Of a DNA stretch of 64,000 nt, positions 22,633 through 33,753 are shown one piece after another. Made by a program: the position numbers and the translations under genes. The notes under the pieces are model-generated. The model made no database searches. It was not told the DNA's origin and saw only the letters and a program-made list of their open reading frames with translations. The stretch's first letter is position 1, and each line of letters starts with the position of its first letter. Source of the stretch: Mesomycoplasma flocculare ATCC 27399 (lineage in GTDB: Bacteria > Bacillota_I > Bacilli_A > Mycoplasmatales > Metamycoplasmataceae). The stretch lies in the NCBI RefSeq assembly GCF_000815065.1, contig NZ_CP007585.1, forward strand, positions 310,001 through 374,000, read 5' to 3'.

Positions 22633-23469
22633 TTATTTTTTATTTTCTTGTTGTGCCAAAATGCGTGTTAAAAGTTCGATTAGTTCTTGTTTTTTTAAAT
22701 CTTGATAACCGGAAATTTCAAGTTTTTTTGCTATTTCATGTAAGTTCGTAAAAGGTAATTTTTCTAATGTTATTTTGATTTTTTCGTTTTTTGTTCTAGG
22801 TTTTTTGTTGTTTTGTTCCAAATCTTGACTAGCATCAAAATCAAAATTAGCAGAATTACCATTCTTGCTTAAATTAGCAACATCTTGATTTAAATCAAAA
22901 ATGTTCATAAATTTCGAAAAAGCTTGCGGATCTTTTTTTAGTTCACTAATTTGTTGTTCGAATGTTATTATTGAATGAGAAAGTTTAAAAATTGATTTAA
23001 TTTTTAGAACCCTTGTATAAAAATATGGAATTAAAATAAAAATAAGACTAACCAAAATGATTTGAATTGCTAAAATTAACGCAAAATTTTTATCCCCAGT
23101 ATTTAAATCATTAATTATTGCTATTGTTGAGTTTACAATTGAGAGCACAGATAATGAAAAGGCAACCAAATTTACAAAAAAGGATCTATTTCCAATCATA
23201 GAAAAATCTTTTTCTTTATATGAAATGAAAAGCGAAATAATATAAAAAAACAACGTAGCGGCTGTGAATAAAATTGACAAAATAGAAGATACAAGCCCAA
23301 AACTTTTAATATCAAAGTTTAAAAATAACCGAACTCCTAATAAAATAGCTAGCAGAGCAAGTAAAATTGGATAAGAAAAAATCCAAATTCTATACTGTTT
23401 TTTTTCGTTTTTTCATAATTCGGCTATTGTCGGAATTTTGTTATTTCCTAATGGGTTTCCTCACATCAT
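22633..23469 (-). CDS. Membrane protein with Rho-N/SAP-like C-terminal motif
   Basis: 278 aa. Four hydrophobic segments occupy roughly residues 25-160 ('YPILLALLAILLGVRLFL', ILSILFTAATLFFYIISLFI, 'LVAFSLSVLSIVNS', 'LILAIQIILVSLIFILIPY'). A charged linker follows. The last 40 residues (LEKLPFTNLHEIAKKLEISG then 'DLKKQELIELLTRILAQQ') match the helix-extended-helix of Rho-N or SAP-type nucleic-acid-binding modules. That assignment is from pattern only. Start is ATGATG at 23469/23466 behind GAAGGA. Next to tmRNA. Function unknown. Confidence 0.65.
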
Positions 23470-23642
23470 AATCCTTCAAGACAAGAAAAATTAAAATATA
23501 CACAGTAATTATAAAACAATTTTGACAAATCAACACAAAAAAAATAAAAAATGAAGATTTTTGTAATAAAAAATTTATATAGTTTGTTAATTAAGGTTCT
23601 CCCCATATGAAAAGGACCCGATTTTTCCGAGTTTTTTTCATA

Positions 23643-24065
23643 TGGTGGAGGTGCGGGGAATCGAACCCCGATCCAAATAAAAAGATTTAATAGAGTCTAC
23701 AGTTTAGATTCACGGAATCATATTATTTTAAAAAACAAAAACTAAGAATAAAAATAAAAACAGTGATTTAATTAATATTTTTTAATCTAGTTAGTGTGAT
23801 TATTAAAACTAAAATAGATTTTATTAGCACAGCTTTTTTCAAATTGCTTAAAAAAATAATTTAATTTAGCAAAATGAAATTATTAGGTTTTTATAAATTA
23901 AACGTATGCAAAATTTAATTGGTTATTTATTAAAAGTGAGTAATTAATATTTGCTTCGTCTGAAGATTTAGTTGTATTTTTTGCGTTTCAATTTTTTTAG
24001 TATTATGGTCTACCAAACCACTGCATCTAAGAAATTTTTTTAATTGTCAAATCCAGCACACCCCC
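23643..24065 (-). ncRNA. ssrA: Transfer-messenger RNA (tmRNA)
   Basis: 423 nt on the minus strand. The 5' end GGGGGTGTGCTGGATTTGAC and the 3' end with GGTTCGATTCCCC and CACCTCCACCA form the tRNA-like domain; GGGGGTG pairs with CACCTCC. The tag frame appears to resume at GCA near 23986, starts AKNTTKSSDEA and ends QLNFAYV before TAA, like the long hydrophobic-ended tags of other mycoplasmas. tmRNA frees stalled ribosomes with SmpB. The exact resume codon is inferred. Confidence 0.92.
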
Positions 24066-24349
24066 GTTTACTGTATTTAAAATTATAAATTTAGTTTACT
24101 TATTTATGCTTTCCTTTTTTCAAAAAAAAAAAAAAAAAAACCGAATAAGCACAATTTATTATAACATAAAATTTAAAAAGTTTTTTAAAAAAAGAATAAC
24201 TATTAATTATAGAAAATAGTAGAATTTAAAACATTTTTTTTTTTTTTTTTTTGCATAAATTTATTTGCTGTATGCGCCTGAAATTGTTAAACTAAATAAA
24301 AAACTCAATTAACAAATCATAATTTTTAATTTTAATGTAAAAAAATTAG
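24066..24349. other. Gene-free gap with two homopolymer tracts
   Basis: No gene is seen. On the minus strand a TATAAT (24087-24082) sits before tmRNA. An A19 tract (24122-24140) and a T19 tract (24234-24252) lie further up, the first about 57 bases ahead of the tmRNA 5' end. Confidence 0.7.
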
Positions 24350-25132
24350 TTATTTTTTTTCTAAATCAGTTCAAATTGGTTCAGCAAAACCGTAGTTTTT
24401 AATTAGGTTAATAATTTTTTTAGCATTGGGTTTTAAATAAAAATCATTATCAAAACCGAGAAAAGTTAATTTGCCAGTAGTTACCCTAGCGCTTAAAATG
24501 TTTGTAAGCTCTGTAAGAAATCAGTTTGTAAAGTTATTTACAAGGTCAAATTCAATAATTAAAACTTGGACATTTTTTAGTTTTTGGGATAAATTTAGCT
24601 TATTTGCATAGACAAAATGAGCAATTTCTGATAAATTAAAAAATCCAACATTATTTGCTTTTCGGGCAAAAATAACGCTAAAAGCTTTAAAAAGTTCGCA
24701 GCGTAAAACACTATCGTCACCTTTTCAGTAAATTAATTTATGTTGGTCTATTAATTGTTTAAAAGTTTTTTTATACTGTTTTAAGGGTAAAACTTTTGCA
24801 AATTTTGCATAATTTTCTTTATAGCATTTAACAAAATTTTCCACATTCGCAAAACTTATTTCAGGTAATAAAAAATAATCAATTCATTTTTTTTCAACCA
24901 TTTTTTCATTATAGATAAAAGTGGTTTTGCTCACAAGTTCGCCAGTGAAAGCATTGCGGATGATTTCGTATCTATAATTTGATTTTGTTAAATATTGAAG
25001 CGCAGCCCAAAAAAGGTCAACATTTTCGCGATATTCTTCTCTGGAAATTTTAAGATTTTTAATCCACTTTGCAAAATAGTGATTTTTCAGCGCTGAATCA
25101 TAGCTAAAATCAAGTTGTTTTTCAGTTTCCAT
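24350..25132 (-). CDS. DnaI-like helicase-loader homologue with lost ATP-binding loop
   Basis: 260 aa. Read against Bacillus DnaI, 'LIYWKGDDSVLRCELFKAF' then 'GFFNLSEIAHFVY', then VQVLIIEFD and a 'RVTTGKLTFLGFD' ending line up with the Walker A helix, the following strand, Walker B and sensor regions. The GxxGxGKS loop is replaced by KGDDSVLR and Walker B DD by EF. The protein would therefore not bind ATP in the usual way. It follows the DnaB-like gene, as dnaI follows dnaB in Bacillus, which supports the call. Homology is inference from pattern and synteny. Confidence 0.55.
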
Positions 25133-25317
25133 AGTTTTTTACCTGTTTTTTTATTCAAAAATTTTGATTTACTATTTTAATTTTAGAACTATTTTTTTAA
25201 AATACTAATTTCTAGCATTATAAAAAAATAAGCTTTTCAATTAAATTCAAAATTAAGTCAGTTTTTTAATTTATAATTTAAAATAAGAAAAAACCCGTAA
25301 TTTTGCATTATTTTTTT

Positions 25318-26361
25318 CTAAATTCAACCATCTCCGGAATTTAATTCATTAACAATTCAGTCAATTTCATCTGAATTATTTTTAGAATCTGAACTCAAAT
25401 CCTTGTTGTTTGTTTGCATTGGTACTGTTTCTTTTTTGCTAGCAAAATCAGTTTGAATTTTTGTGTTTGGTAATTTTTTTTTATTTTTTTGCTTTAATTT
25501 AAAAATTTCTTCTAATTCAATATCAACATCTTCCCCTTTTATAATTTTATTTTCTCATAAATCGTCAAGAATTTTTTTCATATAGTTAAAAACTATTTGA
25601 CTGTTAACCTTATAAGAATACTCAATTACACTGTTAATGGCATAATTTGAAAAATTTTTCTCTTTTTGGTAGGATTCTAAAGAATTTCGCACGCGTGGTC
25701 TTATTAATTTTTTTGTAAGATATAAGTGATAATTTTCAAAATTAAGCTCTTCCTTTGCTTTTTTGTTGTCAAAATTTTTATCAATGGCAAGTAAATTAGT
25801 GGTTTTTTGATTATTAACATCAAAAACTTCATAAAATTTTTTTGAAAGATTGTAAAAATTTAACGTATCAATTTGTGGGTTGTTGTTTTTTTTAATATTA
25901 CTGTTGAATCTGAGAATCAAAGATGAATATGTTTTTGCTGTTATTTTTTGAGAAACTAACTGTTTTATATAGGGGTTTTTATCAATTTGACTTGGATTTA
26001 ACGGAATTTTTAAATTTATAAAATATTTTTTTTGCTTAGGGTCATAAAATGTTTCAATTAAATTTAATGATTCCAAAATTCAGCGACTTTTGTCAAAATC
26101 TTCAAGGCTAATGCCAAAAATTCTTTCTAAAAATTCATGATTTACAGCTTCTTCAATATTTTTAATGCTCAAAAAATATTGGAAAAGAGCAAAGCAGTTA
26201 AACTTAATAATAGGCAAATAAAAGTACAGCAAATTATTTAAATCATGTTGGGTAAAGCTGAATTTAGAAATCACAAAATAAAGTTTCATCGTATTTGAAA
26301 ATTTTATTATTCTTTGAAAATTTTGTGAAAAAATTTTGGGAAAAATCGACGCTTTTTTCAT
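25318..26361 (-). CDS. dnaB: DnaB-type replication initiation protein (Firmicutes DnaB/DnaD family)
   Basis: 347 aa. The N-terminal winged-helix region ('YFYLPIIKFNCFALFQYFL' then ISLEDFDKSRWILESLNLIE) matches Bacillus DnaB, which with DnaD and DnaI loads the replicative helicase. This is not the E. coli DnaB helicase. A second region, 'INSVIEYSYKVNSQIVFNY' and MKKILDDLW, resembles the DnaB/DnaD C-terminal repeat. The ATG at 26361 lies 55 bases inside the end of the upstream gene, without a good ribosome-binding site; ATG 26289 is an alternative start. Upstream gene is a CoaE fusion, downstream is DnaI-like, the same order as in Bacillus. Confidence 0.72.
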
Positions 26362-27650
26362 TTTTGGCTTGAGATTTTGACATCATAAAATTTAATTTTA
26401 TTTGAATTTAGGGCTTGATTTTTCATTCAAACACTCTTTTTGACTTTTTTATTTTTAATGTTTAAAAGTTGTTGTTCTTTAGAAGTGTTAATTCAAACTA
26501 TTTTGCTGAAAAATTTTAAAAAATTGGCGTTTTTTGTTCACAGATTAGGTATTTCTACAAAATGATAATGATTTTTAGTTAAATGATTTTCTAAAAAACC
26601 GTATACTGCTTTTTCTATAAGAGCTCGATTTTTTTCATTTTTTACCATAAAATCGCGAATTTTTTCTTTATCTACAACATTTTTGCAAATAAAATCAGGG
26701 CGAATTTTCTTAATTGCTTGAAAACAATCCCCATTTAATAAATAACAATTTTTAAAAAAATTGTCTGTGTATAAAACAGAATAACCAAATTTTTCAATTT
26801 TTTTTAAAAAAGTTGTTTTTCCACTAGCATAACTTCCGACAATGGCTACTGATTTTAAGCTCAAAATTAAATTATTAACAGCTTTTGCAACGCCAAATTT
26901 TCGCTTATAACCAATAAAATGAGCGTTTTTTTTAACTTTTTTCGATGCGGATTTCATGATAATTAAGCTGTTTACAACATTTTTAGTAGAAATATCATTT
27001 TCAGAATCGCCTATATGAAAGGTGTGTGTTAAAGAAATATTGTTAAATTTAGCTATAAATTCTGCTGCTTTTCCTTTTGAGGCATGAATGTCTGTGATTT
27101 CAATGCCGTAATTTTTATTAATTAGTGAAATTTGTATATGTTCTGCAAACATCTTTTCCAAAAGATATTTTAATTTCTTAATTTTGTAACTACAACTGGC
27201 AAAAATTAAAATTTTCCTAACATTTTTAGGAATAAAAATCTTGGTTGTTGATACAAAATGAAAATTTTTAAAAAAAATTCTAAAAAATTTTATAAAAATA
27301 CTTTTTGTAAAAAAAACTTGCGAGTTAAAAGAGATTCCAAAATTAAGCTTTTTTGCGAGCTCAGTAATTTTTTTAACAATTTCTAGTTTTATTGTTGTTT
27401 GAAAAATTAGGTTAAAATTTTCATCAAAAATTTGCGCGCCGTTTTGACAAATATAAAATTTTGCTAAAATTTTTTTTCCAAAAACTGCAATTGTTGAATT
27501 AAATTTCCTACCTGTTGAAATTACTATAATACAATTTTTAGCTAATTTCCTAACTGCTTGCTGATTTTTTTTGGAAATTTTCGCATTTCGACCACGGCCA
27601 GTATCCAAAAGTGTGCCATCAAGATCAAAAAAACCAATTTTATAGACCAT
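26307..27650 (-). CDS. coaE: HAD phosphatase / dephospho-CoA kinase fusion
   Basis: 447 aa. Residues 1-265 are a Cof-type HAD hydrolase: FFDLDGTLLDTG (nucleophile Asp), VISTGRKF, ASKGKAAEF with its Lys, and HIGDSENDIST. From about residue 268 a P-loop 'VAIVGSYASGKTTFLKKI' opens a CoaE-like kinase, continuing through HFVEIPNLW (the DIPLL-like lid) and IVWINTSKEQQLLNI. CoaE phosphorylates the ribose of dephospho-CoA, the last step of CoA synthesis. TGA-Trp codons near 26538 and beyond carry the frame to TAA at 26307. The end overlaps dnaB by 55 bases. Whether both halves are active cannot be seen. Confidence 0.8.
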
Positions 27651-27804
27651 ATTTAGCTCAAATTTTTGTATTTTTAACTATAATTATATTAAAAAAGTGG
27701 TAAAATTACTATTTAATTTTTGTATTAAAAAAATACACAAAAAACCTTGCGTTATAATATAATATAATTTTACGTTTGCAACCATATTAAGGATTTTATT
27801 TTTT

Positions 27805-29910
27805 ATGAAAAAGCAAAATATATTTCAAAAAATCGCCAATTTAAATTCGGATATAAACCAAGAAAAACCAAAAAAAAATCCGATAAAAATGAGAAAAATT
27901 TGAATTTCAATAATTGCAATAGCTAGTTTTTTAACCGTAGTTGGCTTAGGTGTTGGAATTCCGTTATATTATTCAAATTTTGGAAAAAATTTTTTAAATA
28001 AAAGGGATCCAAACGTAGAAATGGCTCTTATAAAATCTCGAAAAAATAGTAAAAGCCTTAAAGTAAATGATTTATTAAGTATTTTCAAGTCCAGTCATTC
28101 AATTCAGCGCGAAAATTTAGAAGAAGGCCAAAAATATTTAATCGAATTTCTTTATAACCAAGAATATCAGGCGTCTAAGGTTTTTCAAGCTGCCTGAGAA
28201 AGTTCTAATTCCGATATAACCGCTGGCAATTCGCGACAATTTACATTAGAATCATTCGATGAAATCCGAGAGTCACAAAAAAAATATTTGCAAGATGAAA
28301 AAAGCCGTTATCAAAAAACTTTTGGTTTTAACAATTGAGAATCAGAGTTTAATAAATATTTAAATTCTGATTCTCGTTTTAATAATGCGATTAATTTTGA
28401 TCAAGCAGTTGATGCGCTGACAATAGATAAAGCAAAAGATATCGCATTTGCCAGATTTAAGCTTGGATTTAACCAAAACTTTACCAAAAGCGATATCGAA
28501 GATCGGGTTTTAAAAGACGATATAAAAGACGAAAAAGGCAAAATAGTCTATAAAAAAGGGGATAAATTATTTAAAGGCCTAATTGAAATTGGTAAAAATG
28601 GTTTTAGCCCAAATATTAGCGCAAGTCAAGGACAAAATCCAAAAGAGTATAAAGTTGCTGCTTTTTTAAGTGGTTCATATATTAAAGAATACATGAATCC
28701 TGAAAAAATTATAAACGAAATATATTTTGATAACAAAGCGCCCTTGAAAGGTAATTTTAATTTTTTTGAAATATCCCAAATTAGCATAAATGCAAAACCA
28801 GATAATAAAGACGCAAAAGCTCCTTGAGAACTTACAAAACAGACATTAGAAGAACTCTTAACTTACAAAATTCTTAAAACAAGCGAAAATTCGAATCTAG
28901 CCTTTAAAGTAAGCAACAATCTTGAACTAATAGAGGAATTTAAAGGCGGAAATTCTACTGCTGCAGAGCAAAACAACCAAGATAAAATTCTTCTTTCAAC
29001 AATTAATTATGAAAAAAACAAAGAAAATGCGGCGGTTTTTGGTAAATTGCCAATAGTTTCACTAAATCAGCTTCTTAGCAATAATGAGCCTGGTTATATT
29101 TTTGCTTTTTTAGGAAATATTGGAAACGAAGAGCCAACTCCAAAACTTTTTAGCAAAGTTTTGTTTGAAAAATTAAAACTTTTAGTTTTTAAAAACACTC
29201 CAAGTTTGTTAGTTAACCCAAGCGAGCTAAATTCAAAAACAATCAGCGAAATTAAATCACTAAACGAACGGTTAAAATCGTTTATTCAAGGGCTTTCTGA
29301 TAATCAATTAAAAGAAGCAGGCAAGGCGTTTTTGGCAACTTTTGGCGCTAGCGAAGCTGATTCTAGAACTAAATTAGTCTATAAAATACGTGATGATTTA
29401 AAGTTGGTACTTGATTCAACCGGGATAAAAGTTCTAGCAATTAAGCGAATTTCAAATCTTAATGATTTCAATGAAATAATTAAAAAACAATTACAATTAA
29501 GCGCTAATAATCAAGTTGATACAAAACAGAATACAACAATAAATCTTGGTCAACTTTTCGAAGATATTTCCAATAATGATTTTATTCAGTCCCTATTAAT
29601 TAGAAATTACGATTACCAAAATCAGATTTTAGAATCAAAAAAAACGCAATCTCAGCAAGAAAAAAACGAATTTTTAGCCTCAATTGTACAATCATCTGAA
29701 AATTATCTGAATTTTTACATTCTTTATCAAGTATTAAAAATTAATACCAAATTACAAGGTTATATTTCAAATGCAACTTTAAATGATCTAAATGCAGATT
29801 TTTGGTATAATAATGAAAATGAGCGTTGAGAGCTAAAATCAGTTCCAGGAAAAGAACTCCGACAAGCAATTATTGAAAAACTTGAAAGTTTGTTTAAATT
29901 TAATCGTTAA
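27805..29910 (+). CDS. p80: HinT-interacting membrane protein P80
   Basis: 701 aa. A cytoplasmic N-terminus of about 34 residues is followed by one membrane helix ('KIWISIIAIASFLTVVGLGV'), then a large soluble part. No lipobox. The order P80, P60, hinT matches the Mycoplasma hominis cluster, where P80 and P60 form a surface complex that recruits HinT. The call therefore leans on context. TATAAT-like boxes near 27753-27770 lie upstream. Confidence 0.78.
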
Positions 29911-29925
29911 ATGAAAGGATAATTT

Positions 29926-31530
29926 GTGAGAGTTTTACCTAAAAAAAAGAAAAAATTAAGGTATAAACCGTTAATTTTTTTGTCGTTAAATTTTTCTTTG
30001 CTTAGTTTTGTTGCTTGCAAAATTGATGTTAGCACATCAGAAAGAGCTCAAGAAGATAAGAAATTAAGCTCAACTGAGGTCAAAAACTATATCGAAAACG
30101 CTTTTGTTGAAACAATTTTAAGTGAGAATGTTTTCAAATTTGCTAGTTCTAATCTAGCAAAAGAATTTGAAAACACTAACTCTGAATTTTTTAAAAAAGC
30201 AAAAAATGCCTTTGATTTTTACCAAAAATACCAAAATAGTCTTGATCCAACCTTTTCTTTAAAGCTAATTTCAGAATTACAAAGCAAAAACGCACTTTCA
30301 AGCAATGATTTTTCCATTCTTTCTGCTCAAGTTGGTTATAACAAGCTCTTTAATGATCAAGGTTTTATAATTTTGTATAAAAATTTTGCTACTGGAATTG
30401 CGCAGGTTGTCAATAGAATGCTTTTAGTAAAACTTTATCTTACCCAACTTGATCAACCTAATTTAATTAAAGAATCCCAAATTTACAAAGATGGAATTTC
30501 GAGTCAAGCTTCGTTTACAACAAAGCAAATTTTCGAAAATATTGATCCAAGTTCGCCGGATTTTTTCTTAATTCATCTAATGTTAACGAAAAATCCGGTT
30601 CAAATTTGACAATTTGAATCAGAAGATCAAAGTAGCATCAGTACTTTTTCGCAATTGAAAATCAAAGATGCTAATTCCTTTAATAATCTTTTACGAAGCG
30701 AAAAAATTAATTCAAAATCGACAAGAAAAGAACAAGAATTTGAAAAACTAGCAAAAAATGATACCCTTGATACATCAGTTTTGCTTGGCTATTCTGGAAT
30801 TTTATACCGCCAAGATGCGAATTTAGGCGATCTTAGTTTTCAATTTGAAGATCTAAAAATTCAAGGCGAAATAAAATCAGGGTTTTTAGATCCACAAACT
30901 AATCTAATCTGGTCTTCGGAGCAAATTAAAAATTTTGAGCTAATCAATCAAGCAAAAATGTTTCCCTTAGAATTCAAATCAGACTTTGATTATAAAAAAA
31001 CCAAAGACCAGGTGCAAGTTTCCGACTTTGAAATTAAAAAACACACTAACATTTCTGGTATTAGTTATAAAATTAAAAACGTAATTCCAACTCGAGACAA
31101 TGATGCTAATCATTATTCAGTTAGTGTTATTGTAGAAATTAGTTTAAATTCTGCTAAGTATTTTTATAAAGTCGATGTAAAATGGGATGAGAAAAAAGCG
31201 TATTATAGTCCAGAAATAAAAAAAGAAGGAGAAAATCTTCCAAAAATTGCTGGTGGAATTCCAAGTACTTTAGCTGATTTATCAAAAATTTCCGTTAAAT
31301 ACGTTAACAAATTAGCGCCATTATATGATAAAATTATTGAAAATTCTAATACAAAACAAGTATATTTTTCACTTGATAATACCCCTTGAAACACTGAAGA
31401 CCAAAAAACAAAACTAGCCTATTCTCTATATTTGGCTGACGAAACCGGAATTTACCGGGATGCTAAAAACTTTTTTGAATCAATTGGCTATAAAATCGAG
31501 CTAAAAGATAAAGTTATAAAAACCGAATAA
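29926..31530 (+). CDS. p60: HinT-interacting lipoprotein P60
   Basis: 534 aa. GTG start behind AAAGGAT. Signal peptide with basic start (MRVLPKKKKKLRYK), hydrophobic core and lipobox SFVAC, so it is probably anchored by a diacylglyceryl-Cys. It starts 16 bases after P80 and ends 32 bases before hinT, one operon. In M. hominis P60 and P80 interact with HinT; the role in the cell is not known. Divergent sequence, so the name rests on position and architecture. Confidence 0.75.
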
Positions 31531-31561
31531 AAAAATTTAAATGGAAATAAAATAAAAAATT

Positions 31562-31894
31562 ATGGAAAATACCACTTTATTTTTGGATATAATCGCAAAA
31601 AAATCACCAGCTACTATTATCTACGAAGACGAAAAAGTGATTGCTTTTCTTGATAAATTCCCAGTGTCACCTGGCCATTTTTTAGTTGTTCCCAAAAATT
31701 ATTCGCGAAATTTATTTGAAATTAAAGAGGAAGATTTTATTTACACAATCAAAAAAGCCCGTGAATTAGCGCTTGAACAAGTCAAAAAGTTAAGCGCTTC
31801 AAGTTTTCGCCTATTAGTAAATAATGAAAAAGAAGCCAACCAAACAATTTTTCACACTCATATTCACATTATTCCGTTTTATAAAAAAGCTTAA
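31562..31894 (+). CDS. hinT: HIT-family purine nucleoside phosphoramidase HinT
   Basis: 110 aa, the normal length. The histidine triad FHTHIHIIPF is intact and the strand 'LDKFPVSPGHFLVVPKNY' is typical. HinT hydrolyses AMP-lysine and other nucleoside phosphoramidates. It lies in the P80-P60-hinT unit. Confidence 0.96.
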   Translation: MENTTLFLDIIAKKSPATIIYEDEKVIAFLDKFPVSPGHFLVVPKNYSRNLFEIKEEDFIYTIKKARELALEQVKKLSASSFRLLVNNEKEANQTIFHTHIHIIPFYKKA

Positions 31895-31901
31895 AAAAAA
31901 A

Positions 31902-31928
31902 CAAAAAACAGCATTTTCATGCTTTTTA
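31902..31928 (+). terminator. Short hairpin after hinT
   Basis: AGCAT and ATGCT around TTTC, flanked by A and T runs, in the gap between converging hinT and the DUF31 lipoprotein. The stem is short. Confidence 0.5.
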
Positions 31929-31961
31929 AAAAAATTGATAAATTTATAGGGTTTTTATTTG

Positions 31962-33572
31962 CTATTCTAAATATGCTTTATATATTTCATCAACCAAATT
32001 ATAATTGCGAGTTTTTAGCGCAATTCCACTTGTCATATGCGAGGTTAGTCCGAATTGATCGTAAAAAAGCGAATATGCTTTGCCATCTGTAGTTAATATT
32101 GTTCGATTTATAAATGCAAGCGAACCATCAGCGTTAAAAATGCCGCTTCCTGATGCCCCTGGCCCATTTGTGGCAAAAAAATTAGCGGCAATTAATTTAG
32201 GATTTTCCGAATCAGTTCGAAAATTAATGCCTTTAAAAACATTTTTTGAAGTAAAATTTTGTGCCCAAAATAAACCAATTTTTGTTGTATAATCAAAATC
32301 TTCTGATTCTCATGATTTATCAGAAATTTTAAGAGGCTCAAATTTTGAAATTTTTCCTCAGTATTTTTTAAATTCATTAAAATCCGCTACAAAATTCTCA
32401 AATTTCCCATCTTTTAGTGATTGAATTGAATTCAAAAATTCCTTTTTGCTTTTGTAGTATGCTATTAAATCTTCGACATCTTTAATGAATTTTGCATAAT
32501 TAAAATAAAAAATTCCAACATCTAAGCCAAAATTTTCAAAATCTTTTTTTTCTTTAAAATAATTAGCGTATAAATTTTTCATATAACTATCTAATTCAGG
32601 GATTTTCAAACGAGCGGAATTATTCATAAGTTTTTTATTATCATATAACCATTTGCTTTCTCAAAGTCTGAAAAGAATGCGATTATCAAGCTCTTTGAAT
32701 TTAAATTCATCATAATATTGCATAAATTTTATAAGTTTTGCGTTAAGTTGGTTAGTATAAACCTTTTTATTCATTAATTTCCAAAAGGGGAAAGTTGAAT
32801 CACCAATAACGTGTTTGTTAGTTAAAAAAGCTGCTTTTTCAGAATTTGCGTTTAAAAATACAGCTGTCCCTGCTGCAAAACGGATATTTCTTGTAAAAAT
32901 ATCAGCATATCTTGTATCTTCAGGCTGATCAGATTTAAAACCAAACCAAGGTAAATTATAATAATTTGAAACTTTATGAGGGTTAAAATAGGAAAAATAA
33001 TTTTTTTTTGCTTCGATATTATCAATTAAATTGGCGCTTATTTTTTTTAACAAATATATATTTAAATTTTCATTTTTTTGCCCTAAAAAAGCATTTTCAT
33101 TTTCTTTTTTCACAACATTTTCCCAATTTTTTAGTTGATATTGGAAATAAGTTGGGGTCTTAACAACATTTTTCGCTTCGTTTTTGCTAAAATCACTTTC
33201 GCTCACTTTTTCTAATGCATCAGTATCAATTTTTAGTGAATTTTTATTAACTTTAGCAAAATCAAAACTAGCTTCTTCAGTTGAATTATTTGCAGATTCA
33301 GGCTTAAAATGGTTGTTTGCACTTTTATTTTCTGTTTTTTCTGCTTTATTTTCGCTATTTATTAAATCAAGTTTTTGGTTATTTTTTTCAACTGTACTTA
33401 CTTTTGGTCCTTCGGCTAAACCCAATTTATTTTCATTTTTGGCAGTTTCTTCATTTTTTATTTCAGTAGTGTTTTTTTTAGTTTGGCTAGTTTCGATTCT
33501 AGATGTGCAACTTAAAGCCAAAAAAGGACTCATAGTACTTAAAACAAGAAAGTATTTTGCGATTTTTTTCAT
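31962..33572 (-). CDS. DUF31-type lipoprotein, serine-protease-like, copy 1
   Basis: 536 aa. The signal peptide MKKIAKYFLVL with lipobox ALSC predicts a lipoprotein. A Glu/Lys/Asn-rich linker precedes the folded part. 'AAFLTNKHVIGDS' (His near residue 253) and GPGASGSGIFN (Ser near 472) have the spacing of a trypsin-like His and Ser, as in DUF31 proteins, the family that includes the mycoplasma Ig-cleaving MIP proteases. No MIB partner is seen nearby. Substrate and activity are inference. I chose ATG 33572, 6 bases after GAGG, over ATG 33584. The first 150 bases are identical with copy 2. Confidence 0.78.
33423..33572 (-). repeat. 150-base exact repeat, copy A
   Basis: The first 150 bases of DUF31 copy 1 are identical to 35242-35391 in copy 2. 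They code the signal peptide and the start of the linker. Beyond it the two genes diverge. A shorter identical patch of about 46 bases covers 32255-32300 and 34067-34110. Confidence 0.92.
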
Positions 33573-33753
33573 AATAAGCCTCATTTTTTGCTTTAAAAAA
33601 ATATAAATTTTTTACTTTTTTAAATTTTAATTACATTAAATTTAAAAAAACATAATCAAAATTATAACAAAAAATAAGCAAACTTCTTGGCTAAATTGGA
33701 AAAATAAGTTAGAAATTTATATTCTAATTTATTTAGACATTTATTACTATTCT

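Noticed and set aside
22399-22671. Plus-strand open frame over tRNA-Arg and tRNA-Cys
   Set aside because: It is a translation of tRNA antisense, with no ribosome-binding site.
32192-32377. Minus-strand frame in DUF31 copy 1, and the like at 33981-34232 in copy 2
   Set aside because: They are alternative frames of the two paralogues, similar to each other only because the genes are.
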